Of a DNA stretch of 64,000 nucleotides, positions 54,664-64,000 are shown piece by piece (position 1 is the stretch's first letter; each line of letters starts with the position of its first letter). The translations under genes were made by a program, and so were the position numbers. The stretch is from positions 275,824 to 339,823 of the forward strand of contig RCAB01000022.1 of NCBI GenBank assembly GCA_003640385.1, read 5' to 3'. A model generated the notes under the pieces. The model did no database searches, was not told where the DNA came from, and saw nothing but the letters and a program-made list of their open reading frames with translations. This DNA is from Setaria digitata. Lineage: Eukaryota; Nematoda; Chromadorea; Rhabditida; Setariidae.

Positions 54664-57223
54664 NTTTATATATTTTACATATGTATATATTTTTTATATA
54701 TTTTATATATATATATTTATACGCATAATATTTTATATTTTTTTATATACTTTATATATATATATATATAANTACACTTTTTTTATATATTTTACATATG
54801 TATATATTTTTTATATATTTTATATATATATATTTATACGCATAATATTTTATATTTTTTTATATACTTTATATATATATATATATAATAAAAATTATAC
54901 ATATATATAATTTTATATATATATGTATATATATAAAATTTATAATTATATATGAATTTAAATATATACATTTATGAATTTATATATGAATATATATACA
55001 TATTATATATATATGTATGTATATGTATATGATATATAAATATATATATCAGGAAGTTAATAAAAAGCATAAATTAAAATTTTATGAACCATCTTAAGAC
55101 TTCACCACCCCGCTTTCTCCTCTATCTCTCTCTCTCTCTCCACATGTATACTGGCTAATTTGGTAAAAACTATTAGCTACCACAAAGTAGTTGCAACCGA
55201 CAAAAATCTTACGAATGACAAAGAAAAACTTTTGTAGACAAAATGACTTAATAACTTGACACTGTCGCAGTCATGCAAAAATAATCGCAAATAATGGTGA
55301 TGTAACTGATAATACTCTTCCGGAACTACCTATGCAAAACTAACATTTCCGAGCTCGCCACTTTGCTATGTGAAGAATTTCCAGAAATATGGAGTTTTTT
55401 ATCTGCCGCATGAAAAGATGAAAACAAGGTGAAAAAATGAAATGAACCGGGCATGTGATGCTTGCCAAAAACGTAGCCAGATCCATCGCTAAACATTCCA
55501 TGTACGGAAGGTCCGAATGTGCCGAAATAACATTCAATATACGAGCTAATGCAACCCTAAATCGCACATTGTATCCATAAAAGTACACAGAGGATGACTC
55601 AAAGTATGAAACAGTTTTTTAAAAAAGAAAAACTTCAACTTCCAACTTGGCAGAAACCACATATTCCTCTCCCTTTAAGCAATCATAATTCCAGCGAGTA
55701 CCTATCACTGAGGTTGCCTAAGAAAGGCAAGAGAGCTGGCTGCCATCGCATCAGTTCAGTGCCAGGCAATCGAAGCCACTGTTCAAGACATTCAACGGCT
55801 GCATTCCTCAAAGATGGCGATGCGTCCTTATCACATAAAATCATATTAATGATTTTTATAACATCCTGAAAATGAAGTCACATGTTACAATGCATAAAAA
55901 AAAAAAAAAAAATGACTGCTCCCATAATTCTTGGGATTTCCTACACCTTTGAAATAAAGCAAAGAATCTTGAAAGTCCTAATTAATAAAACACATCTTCT
56001 TCGTAGGCGATACAGTGGTACTGACACCTAGTAAGGCAACTTTTGTGGTTATAAAGCATAACCTCAGCTTTTCGATGCAAAGATGACTTCAAAATAGACC
56101 GTTGTGATAATGGTAAACGGATGCGATAAAATTCCGCTGCCAATTCAGCCAAAACCCTAGCAATAAAGAACAATAACTTTTAAAGCTATAATACGGACTA
56201 GAGGATTAATCACTTAGATAAAAGGAATTACTAAATTTTTAATCAAAAAGCAATCCACTGATTAATTAGCCAAATAGATCATAAAGAAGGTTGCGGTTCA
56301 GAGGGTAATAAATAATGAGTAGAATGGATTTCAAAAGCATATAGAGAATAATTGGAATTCTTTCTCGAAAAAAAGAGAAGGAAAAAACCACCTTAATAAT
56401 AATTCTGGTTTGTCATTCCACATAGCAGCCAAATCTTGAATTGGATCCGGCCAAATGTCAGGTACACAGCACAAAGCAAGCATAGCCAACGAGGAAGTAA
56501 GTTTGTTGGTGACAGATTGATTTAGGAAAGGAGCACCGAATGCCAGTTTTTCCAAAAGTGTTTCTTTAATCTTTATTATCTACAAATGCATTATATCACT
56601 AATCAGCCAGCAGTTCATTAAGATGGTTAAATAACAGTGGTCTTAACAAGTAAATGAAAACAAAAATATTTACAGACCAATGCTTCATTTGATATACACT
56701 CCTCCCAACGTTCGCGAATAGTGTCATAAAAAATGCAAGCACCAAAATGTTGCACAATAGTCGTTTGCTCGAAGTCAAGCAAGCGAAATGATATCATGAA
56801 TCCATTTTCTGCTATAAATAATTACTTTTTTCCACTCAAAAAACGATGAATCTTACCGAATATATTACATGTATCTTTTTTTAGTGAAAACTGGAACACT
56901 TTTGGAGGTATGGAATAATCTTATTCGTTACCACACACTACAGAAACTGAAACAAATAAAGGAAGAAGAAGAAAGCCTAGAAACTGCCCTCTTGTCCTTC
57001 CAGAAGATTAAGGTATAATTTCTTGTCTTAATTAATTATCAAAAGGAAAGATTTTACCCACAGACTATTTATGATTACTCCCACTGTTATCATTTAACTT
57101 ACATTTCTTAAGCGTAGTTAGTGCATCATTCAGTTCCCGGCGTCGCTTCTGATCTGTCGTTGTATGCAATTCATTCAATGCCGCAATAACCTGTGACAGC
57201 ATAATACCATCCTTGTCAGCCAT
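51353..57223 (-). CDS. IPO13: Importin-13-like karyopherin-beta, complete, 13 exons
   Basis: HEAT-repeat nuclear transport receptor of the importin-13/transportin-3 branch; 957 aa, against 963 for human IPO13. Exons: 57223-57103, 56811-56678, 56579-56392, 56156-56063, 55865-55702, 55556-55448, 54624-54437, 54251-54095, 53937-53816, 53528-53412, 53124-52014, 51795-51563, 51488-51353. Seen: an N-terminal importin-type helix region (residues 1-85, with VQHFGACIFYDTIRERW), the WPDPIQDLAAMW segment matching the conserved Trp-Pro region, and LWPGFYPYDEVISDTSEIFW matching IPO13's PGHYPVNET to FWYTL block. The rest is long alpha-helical HEAT repeats, and the large 1111-nt exon 11 makes up the C-terminal half. 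All phases agree. IPO13 handles both import and export cargoes under Ran; cargo here is unknown. Intron 6 holds an AT-rich tandem repeat with two unresolved bases. Confidence 0.9.
54636..55048. repeat. AT-rich tandem duplication with two ambiguous bases
   Basis: A (TA)n tract containing a roughly 117-bp unit repeated in tandem (from about 54665 and about 54782). Each copy includes the non-AT markers TTTACATATG and ACGCATAATA. Ambiguous bases at 54664 and 54772 mark assembly uncertainty. The tract lies inside importin-13 intron 6. Confidence 0.9.
55049..55119. repeat. Diverged duplicate of the importin-13 exon 7 / intron edge
   Basis: This stretch resembles 54393-54463, which covers the end of importin-13 exon 7, its GT donor and the intron start. 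Both share ATAAAAAG, a TATGAACC/TATAAACC block and a CTTCACCA-CCGCTT core, with roughly 80-85% identity by eye. The two copies flank the AT repeat tract. The donor in this copy is lost (AAG then AT, not GT), so it cannot act as an exon end. A TC microsatellite follows at 55121-55140. Confidence 0.7.
55121..55140. repeat. (TC)n microsatellite
   Basis: Nearly uninterrupted TC dinucleotide run in importin-13 intron 6. Confidence 0.9.
56885..57012 (+). other. Orphan exon-like open frame antisense to importin-13 intron 1
   Basis: A strong acceptor (T-run then TAG) at 56884 and a GTATAA donor at 57013 bound a 128-nt segment, open in one frame. It encodes a helix-rich, charged peptide including WNNLIRYHTLQKLKQIKEEE. 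There is no Met in frame, so an upstream exon would be required. It fills nearly half of the 291-nt importin intron. Family not recognised. It may be an exon of an overlapping plus-strand gene, or chance. Confidence 0.3.
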
Positions 57224-58025
57224 TTTCGAATATTTATCTCCCAGATGGCCTAGAAAATAGCGAGATACTCAAGATACTGATAAATTACAATTTCACAAAA
57301 GAACTGTAACACAGAATAAATGAATAAACAAATTTGATTTGAAAATGTTATTAACAAAATATGTGCTATTTGAAATACAAGAATTTGCATCACTTGTACA
57401 AGTTGAAAAATTTTAACTGCTGCATTTAATACCCAGCAAGATGCAAAAGCCATTATGAAATATCTCGGGATTCTCACATGCCCATTACCCTTTATCGAAT
57501 GATATCCTAACATTCAATCAATTTGTACAAGCAAACACTTTACGTGGAAAAATAAACAAAGTACTACATAGTAATCCCCAATAAGTAACGCAATTTGTCG
57601 GCAATTTTGCATTCGTTCCATTTATTTTTCTGATTTTGCACTCTTTTAAAATAGACAACAACAAGCAATCAGTGGAAAAGAACACAATTCGAGTGCGTCC
57701 GTGGGCTGCGTGCTCGCATTTGAGAATGATGCCTCTCTACAGAACATAAACACATCACTTAGAAGACACTGCAGTAATCCTACATCTTCATATTGCATGT
57801 TTAAAGTAGAGTAAGAGCACTGACTTACTAATAGTCCCCTTCACTGATAACACAAACAAGCAGACACTAGCCAACGTTCTTTCCGTAACTCTAATTCTCA
57901 AAATAAAACAAGAGCCTATTTTGGAACCCGTTGGCAGTACACACAACATATGAACTACGCTACTTTGTAAATCGGAAATCTTATTTTTCAATAGTCAGTA
58001 GGACTTGCTCACAACTTAATTTATA

Positions 58026-58151
58026 GCAGAAAGAAAGATCTTCAGTCTTACTTCTAAATTCAAATCTCGAATGGAATGAATTTGTAGCCAAAAGATTCAT
58101 CAAGTATGATGAACTTACTGGGATTGTTTATGGTCGCATCGAAGGCTGTTA
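58026..58151 (+). other. Orphan exon-like open frame, plus strand
   Basis: The acceptor TTTATAG ends at 58025, then 41 codons run to TAA. The peptide has ordinary protein composition, with NLEWNEFVAKRFIKYDELTG. It begins in phase 0, which is the phase left by the exon-like piece at 56885-57012, so the two could join. No start exon is visible. Family unknown; could be chance. Confidence 0.22.
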
Positions 58152-60792
58152 AATGTATTCGCAAAACTACAACTGAAGAAATCTAACCCAACTAATAAAC
58201 CAAAAAGGGTCTAGAATTTAAAGTTAGACAGTGAGAAAGTAACTTCGAAAGTCTTTCATGATTCAAATTTATAATTCTCTTGTATCCAATGAGACACCAA
58301 TGATATCCTTTCTACTCAGTCACAGTTCTATAATACTCACCAGGTTTCAGATTTGAAATCTAAAAAGTTCGAACTGGACTCGTTACGGATCGCCGTAAAA
58401 CAGAAAGTCCCAACTTTAGAATTTTGATTCAAATTGTTCGAAGTCAAATTATTTTTCCCTTTTTACTAGAAATGGTGTGCTTGGACTAATTTGTTCAAGG
58501 ATTTTTCTCGTAATTGTTTTCCAGTCACATTCACAATTTGTGCACAAATGATTTGCCTAAGTTAATTTTGCCTATTAATGATGACCTATTCACAGTACAT
58601 CTGTTACTACCACAAAAGGAACAGAGATGAATAATGTCGAACTTTTGAAAACCACAAACCCCTCCGTCACAACTGCACTCCACATGACTGTGAGAGTCGT
58701 CATGGCTAATCGAGACGAACAAAAATAGTAAACCAATTTAGAACTTCGACTCGAGAGAGGTCCGCAAGGTAACTCACTAAATGGTGTGTTCCAACCTGTG
58801 TCCCGAAATGAAATTTGACAAGTCTGTGCTGTCAGTGGAGTATTGCAGCTGTCTGTAGATGCTCGTGATGGACAGATGTACTGGTACTGTGGTATTGGCA
58901 GTTCCGAGGTTTAATTTAAAGTTTCTTATTGAAATTTAATTTCCGAACAAATCTTGACGTGTCTTACCCACTCTGATTCTTTACCTTCTATTCTGTCCTT
59001 CCCAACTTTTGTTTTAACTACCGTATCCGTTTTATGATAAAAGTTATAGGTACAATGGAGGCGCGTTTTTCAAATATTCTTTTCTAATGCGATTTAACAA
59101 AATGACGATTGTGTGAAATAATTTTTTTTAATTTTCAGACATGTTGTTCTAATTAGTCAATTATTATAATTATTTTCAATTCCAATTATTATATTTATTT
59201 TCCCATCGGTTCATATCAGTTTTTTTTTTTTATTGGCAACTTGTTTTTCATCTCGTATTTTCTCAATTCCTCTTCATTTTTGGGATAAATACTAACTTGT
59301 TCAAATATGAGGATAAAATAATGTTATTTTTAGATCAGGATTTCATTCATTAAATTACCAAATTAACTCCATATCAGCCTTCTTTGTTCACTATGTTATT
59401 ATTTAAATTTCTCCTAATTCTTTTGCTTACTTTCTTAAATATTCCTTTCCTAAATTCTTATTAAGCTATCCATATTAATTTTAATGTTTACGATTTTAAT
59501 TTAGAAACAATCACTTTCAAAAGCGAAATATACGTACGTATTCATTGAAGTGATAGATACTTCGTACCTTCGGCTGTCTACTTAATATCTCAGTGAAAAA
59601 CGAGGATGAAGAGATGCATCGGTAGAATGTTTTTTCCCTAGCATTACGGGGAAGAAGGCAGAAGGAACATTTGGAACAAATAGAGCGTGGTAAAAGCCAG
59701 TTTGTTCTCTTCACCCTTTTAGAATTCCACCAAGAATCCCGTCTTCAGTGCCTTCTTTCCCACTCTCCTTCTGCTTTTTTGTCCATTTATAGTTCATTGA
59801 TCGCTTTCATCGTCTCGACTGAAGGAGTGGAATATTACTGACCTAAAATATCAGTGACAATCGATGGACATCATCCAGCGAATCCCAAACAGCACCATCA
59901 AAATTTTAACAACAAGATTACAATGGCACAATGCAATCAGTCGATGTTGTACAAATGTATCTTTTTTTTTGTTCTCTTTTCTTGGATTTCTTCCAACTGC
60001 GATACTTGTAAATACTTAAGATCCGTAGATAATACGGTATTAATTTTGGAGATCTTAAACTTCGCGTATGAATTTGACTGTCTTGTTGCGATCCAAACAA
60101 AAATGGTCGCTCCCCAATTACTTCATACTCCCTTTTTGAAACAATTTGTAGTCCAAAACTGAGGAAGGGCATTTTTATTATAATGATTCAAGTATAACAA
60201 GACATAATTTTAGGTATCAGTGAAGAAAGTATTTTTTGAATAAGAGCATCATTAAAAGACTATACAAACTCATAAAAATCATGAAATGCTTGGAGCATCT
60301 GGAGTACTTGAGATGGAAAAATATGGTATGATTAATTGAGGCGAAATGTGCTGAATATTAGTTTGTCAGCAAATTTGGATTTCTGTGATTATTTCAAAAA
60401 AAGAATTGATTTGCACAGAGAATACCATCTCGTCATTACTGTAAATGCTGATCATAATTACTCAACTAAATGAATATATTTCCAGGCATTTTTATTGGAA
60501 ATTTTGCACTGTCATGGGTCATTACCGTACTATGGAGTGTGAGGTATTATCGATGGATCTCCCATGAAAACCTAAATTATAAGAAAATCTGTTCGAAAAT
60601 TCTAGACATTACCAAAAAAATCACTTTTTAATTGGACTTGTTCTGGAAACATTGAGTAAAAACGCAGAGGAATAGCTAAAAACAAATCAACTAGAAAAGT
60701 TGATTAAAAAAAAAGTTTGATTCATTAATGAAATAGATCACTTAGTAGTTCATGTTTTTTTTTTTTTTTTTTTTCAGATGCTTTGATAGCTG

Positions 60793-60975
60793 ATGTCCGA
60801 TCCTGTAAATGAGGTTTTGCATTCCTTGAATGAAAAAGGAATTATACAAATTATTTTAGAGCGATGCGTTCAGCTGTTGAGGTTAGGCGAATTTATACTC
60901 ATTGATAAGGCAAGTCAAGTTTCATTTCCTCCAAAACTTTGTTCCGTATTAGAAATTTTAAAATTGCGGAAGTGA
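60793..60975 (+). CDS. Possible 60-aa small protein behind a strong splice acceptor
   Basis: A run of about 20 T ending in TTTCAG (to 60777) lies just before ATG TCC GAT at 60793. This is the layout of a trans- or cis-spliced first exon. The 60-codon frame starts MSDPVNEVLHSLNEKG and reads as amphipathic helix. A two-codon upstream frame begins at 60778. The frame could also end early at a GC-type donor (GCAAGT) after about codon 39 and continue elsewhere. I do not recognise the product. Confidence 0.3.
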   Translation: MSDPVNEVLHSLNEKGIIQIILERCVQLLRLGEFILIDKASQVSFPPKLCSVLEILKLRK

Positions 60976-62150
60976 TAGACTTAACTGTAAATATGTGTAG
61001 GAAGACAAAGTAAATCTTGCACACCATAAAGTAGAATACCTGAAAAACTTTTGAAAAAATTGTAGACGACAACTTTTCTGAAGGTCTTGCGCAAGTATGT
61101 CAATTGATTCATTCAGTCCAGTAGATTAAACTAAACTGAAATCCAGCTAGAAGTCAGTTCAGTAAAGTCTGATTTCTCATAAAAACTGAAATTTCCGTCT
61201 AAAAACGAATCCTTCCGTATTCTTCCTCTCCCCATACGGAATTTCGCATCTTAATTTCGGGAATGCAACCACAATGCGCCGTTATAAGCGAAAAAAGGAT
61301 TAGTCAGGCTCTAAGGGAGTGGTCATGTAGTCGGGAAGGACCAAGTCTCCGTGGTTCAATATCGACAAAAATAACTAGCCGATTCGCAACGACATGCGTT
61401 GACAAGGTTTTATTCACTCTCGCTGATGTTATTACATACTTATATTCAATAACCAGTCAAAAAATGCTGTCGTCACAGAAAATTAAATTGAATTCTAACT
61501 GCAGTCTGATTTCCTTTTCTCTGACCGATTTATTTCCTTGATCTAAGGAACCTTCTGCAGTCACAATTTTCTGGACAATGAGACTCAGTACAATGAGTAT
61601 AATTTATTTTACATTAGATTATGATTCAAGAGTCACTCAGTCATTTTTTATCAATTTTATTGATTTCACATCAGTTTCTTCCAAAAACTTCGAGGAACTT
61701 AAACCATTATAAAGTATAATATGAATCTCGATGAATCTCTTGCTGAGGGAACAGCCGAAGTAATCTTTACTTCAAAACAACGAATTGTACGAAATTAAAC
61801 AAAACATACGTCACGATTTCCAAAAACATAACTAAGACTTGAATGAATTTGCTAAAAAAAGCCAAAGCTCAACAATTAATGGGAGCGAAATTCTCATATT
61901 CTACACTCTTAGGTGGGAACCTTTTCAAATTCTTTAGGCTAAATATTTGAAAAACCGTTATTAAATTTGATACAAAAAGGCTATGTTTTGGGATCAACAA
62001 GGAAATAGAAACGGAAAACGAAGGATTTTTTGAAAATTCTCAACTGAGAAAGAAATCGATAAGCCTCAATATACAAGCATAAATTTTACCTAACACACGT
62101 TCTTTATCAAAAAAAGAAAAAAAAAATTCTAATGATTATATTCAAAATTA

Positions 62151-63429
62151 TCAGTGAACACCGATACATTCTAAATTTGGAGGTCCAGCCCTAGTTTGTA
62201 AGAACGCATTGCGTGCAGATGTAAACGCCTGCTTAATTAGTTGCAGATTTTCAATGCTTGTTACACAGCGTGCAGTGTTCTTTTGATCGTATGGTTCTTC
62301 GATAAATATCTTAAAGCGTATAGTATTATCTGCCAACAACTCCCTTAAAAAACATTAACTTTATGAATAAAAACTCGTTGCAATATCTGAATTATATACC
62401 ATGATACAATCCGGAAAAAATACGTATGTAAACAACACAATGAAAAAGAAAAAGAAATTATTATACTTGACCGCGCAATTGCAATTATGAATGAGATGAA
62501 CTATTTTAACTATTACTATTATTATTATTTTTTTGTATTATGATCAGAGGGACGCATGCACTGTCATAAACCAATAGAAGTTTGCTAAAGCACATAAACA
62601 AAAGAAAAAATTAAGCAGAATAAAAAAAAAAAGTAAAAAGCATGAAAAACAAAATTCAAATAATAAGTGACAACAAAATGAATACCTGCTATATACGCAT
62701 CCATTACGAATCGATATTGCTTTATTTTTGAAATCAAAACGAGAGTAATAATCAAAAAACGCTATTAGCAATTCACCAACTGTCTCCGTATTGAATTCAC
62801 GAGCTTCAGGAATATAAAATTAATCATTGATATAAAAGAGGAGGCGGTGTAGAAATAAGCAGTACAACATCAACATTACAACATTTACCATGTCGTATTT
62901 TGGTATTTACAAACAACATCGAGTCAAGTTTATTTAAAAAAAAAAAAATAACCTGGCAATGGATATGGTAAATCTCGAAACAGTTCCAAACTGTCTATAC
63001 TGCAAGTTGCATTGAACAAAGTAGGATATAAAAATTGAAGGTTCGGTAAAACCGGTGGTAATGCTCCACATTGCAAGAAATGCAGGACCATTAAAATGAG
63101 TGAATAGCTTAAAAAAAAAAAAAAAAAAAAGCACTTTTTGAATCGACAGGACTAAAAAGAAAATCTAAGTGAGATTTAAACAGAACTTTGAATCTATTAG
63201 CTAAGACCAGACGACTCAAACTGCTGAAAGTTAACTAGCCAAAGGAATTATCCATGAAATGTAAATTATGCAGGAAATTTCAGAAAAGTACTCCCAAGCA
63301 ATCTTGAAAGAGAAAAGCAGAAAAAAACCTATTCAATGTTCCCATCATCGCGTTATTAATGCCAGCGTTGATGGCCCAGTGTTTTACAAGAAGACATAAT
63401 GCCGGAAAACGATCATCGACTCTAAATAT
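62151..63429 (-). CDS. GLD-2/TENT2-family non-canonical poly(A) or uridylyl polymerase, C-terminal part
   Basis: Cytoplasmic template-independent nucleotidyltransferase that adds A or U tails to RNA. Four exons are visible: 63429-63329, 63107-62953, 62803-62686 and 62343-62151, giving 188 aa plus stop. Seen: CLLVKHWAINAGINNAMMGT joined to SYSLILMVLHFLQ, the central-domain helices; PPVLPNLQ, the conserved Pro-rich turn; NTETVGELLIAFFDYY, the PAP-associated domain; and FIEEPYDQKNTARCV, the nucleotide-recognition-motif region matching VEEPFD-NTARAV of GLD2. The catalytic domain with the Asp pair should lie beyond 64000, since nothing coding appears between 63430 and the edge. Identity to family is firm. 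Assigning A- or U-addition needs the missing part. Confidence 0.85.
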
Positions 63430-63442
63430 CTGCGGATCAGAA

Positions 63443-63509
63443 TATATATATATATATAAAACATTCTATATATATATTTTATATACATATAAAACAACAC
63501 TCTTTTAGA

Positions 63510-63541
<32 letters not shown>

Positions 63542-64000
63542 TAAAAGAGTGTTGCATTTTATCATAAATTACACAATATGAAAAAACAACAAGATACAAT
63601 ATTTAACTTAAATATTATTACATATATAATAATATTTAAATATTATTACATATATAATAATATTTAAATATTATTATTAATATTTATTATTGTCATTACT
63701 ATTATTTATTATTGTCATTTAATTACATATATAATAATATTTAAATATTATTATTAACATTTATTATTGTCATTACTATTATTTATTATTGTTATTGTTA
63801 TTATTTATCATTATTATTTATTATTATTTACTATTATTATTTATTATTGTTATCATTTATTATTATTAATTATTATTATTAATTAATTATTATTAATTTG
63901 TTATTATTAATTAATTATTATTATTATTTATTATTTATTATTATTATGATTATTATTATTATTATTATTTATTATTATTATTATTATTGTTATTGTATGC
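63443..64000. repeat. AT-only microsatellite and tandem repeat block at the right edge
   Basis: TA runs (63443-63478, 63513-63540), then repeats of TAATATTTAAATATTATTA-type units with ACATATATAAT spacers (about 63600-63740), then imperfect TTATTATT/TTATTG triplets to the end. A block of about 90 bp around 63640-63720 recurs at about 63722-63800. This lies in an intron of, or beside, the poly(A)-polymerase gene. Confidence 0.9.

Larger units (their letters stand above)
57224..62150. other. Gene-poor region upstream of importin-13
   Basis: About 4.9 kb between the importin-13 start and the poly(A)-polymerase stop. It contains two plus-strand exon-like frames (58026-58151 and 60793-60975) and otherwise only AT-rich sequence with short random frames. 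Confidence 0.5.

Noticed and set aside
59854..60162. 102-codon plus frame with a hydrophobic, signal-like stretch
   Set aside because: The hydrophobic part is a translated pyrimidine tract. There is no acceptor, promoter or homologue-like motif.
61263..61541. 92-codon plus frame and a nearby GGTTCAA motif suggesting a tRNA
   Set aside because: No cloverleaf can be folded around the motif, and the peptide has no recognisable features.

Overview
This is eukaryotic DNA, most likely from a nematode, and a spirurid/filarial-type worm fits best. The DNA is AT-rich and full of homopolymer runs. Genes are split into many short exons separated by compact GT-AG introns. The ubiquitin units carry Ala19 as in Caenorhabditis, and there is a short SH2-kinase of the nematode Fer-like class. 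The species call is inference. I read all exon structures by eye from splice motifs, reading-frame phase and family conservation. All six complete gene models close in frame from ATG to stop.

Layout. (1) 597-16333, minus: a complete laminin gamma chain (32 coding exons, 1644 aa). (2) 16334-26881: about 10.5 kb with no convincing gene, only a few exon-like fragments. (3) 26882-36341, minus: a complete kinesin-5 mitotic motor (26 exons, 1090 aa). (4) 38032-42443, plus: a SAM-domain sphingomyelin-synthase-related protein (10 exons, 549 aa), head to head with the kinesin. (5) 43897-45996, plus: a Fer-like SH2-kinase (8 exons, 398 aa) that has lost the ATP-binding lysine and the DFG aspartate, so it is probably a pseudokinase. 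(6) 46573-48159, minus: polyubiquitin (five units, five exons) with a heat-shock-type promoter just upstream. (7) 51353-57223, minus: an importin-13-like karyopherin (13 exons, 957 aa). (8) 57224-62150: mostly empty. (9) 62151-63429, minus: the C-terminal part of a GLD-2-family poly(A)/uridylyl polymerase that continues past the right edge, followed by AT-rich simple repeats.

The genes do not form a pathway or an operon. They are ordinary animal cell-biology genes: basement membrane, spindle, sphingolipid, signalling, proteostasis, nuclear transport and RNA tailing. I see no wholly new system. The items most worth a second look are the pseudokinase, the repeated intron position in the ubiquitin units, the heat-shock promoter, orphan exon-like open frames (43314-43444, 56885-57012, 58026-58151, 60793-60975), a 50-nt near-perfect hairpin at 50483-50532, and a decayed duplicate of an importin exon edge inside its own intron.
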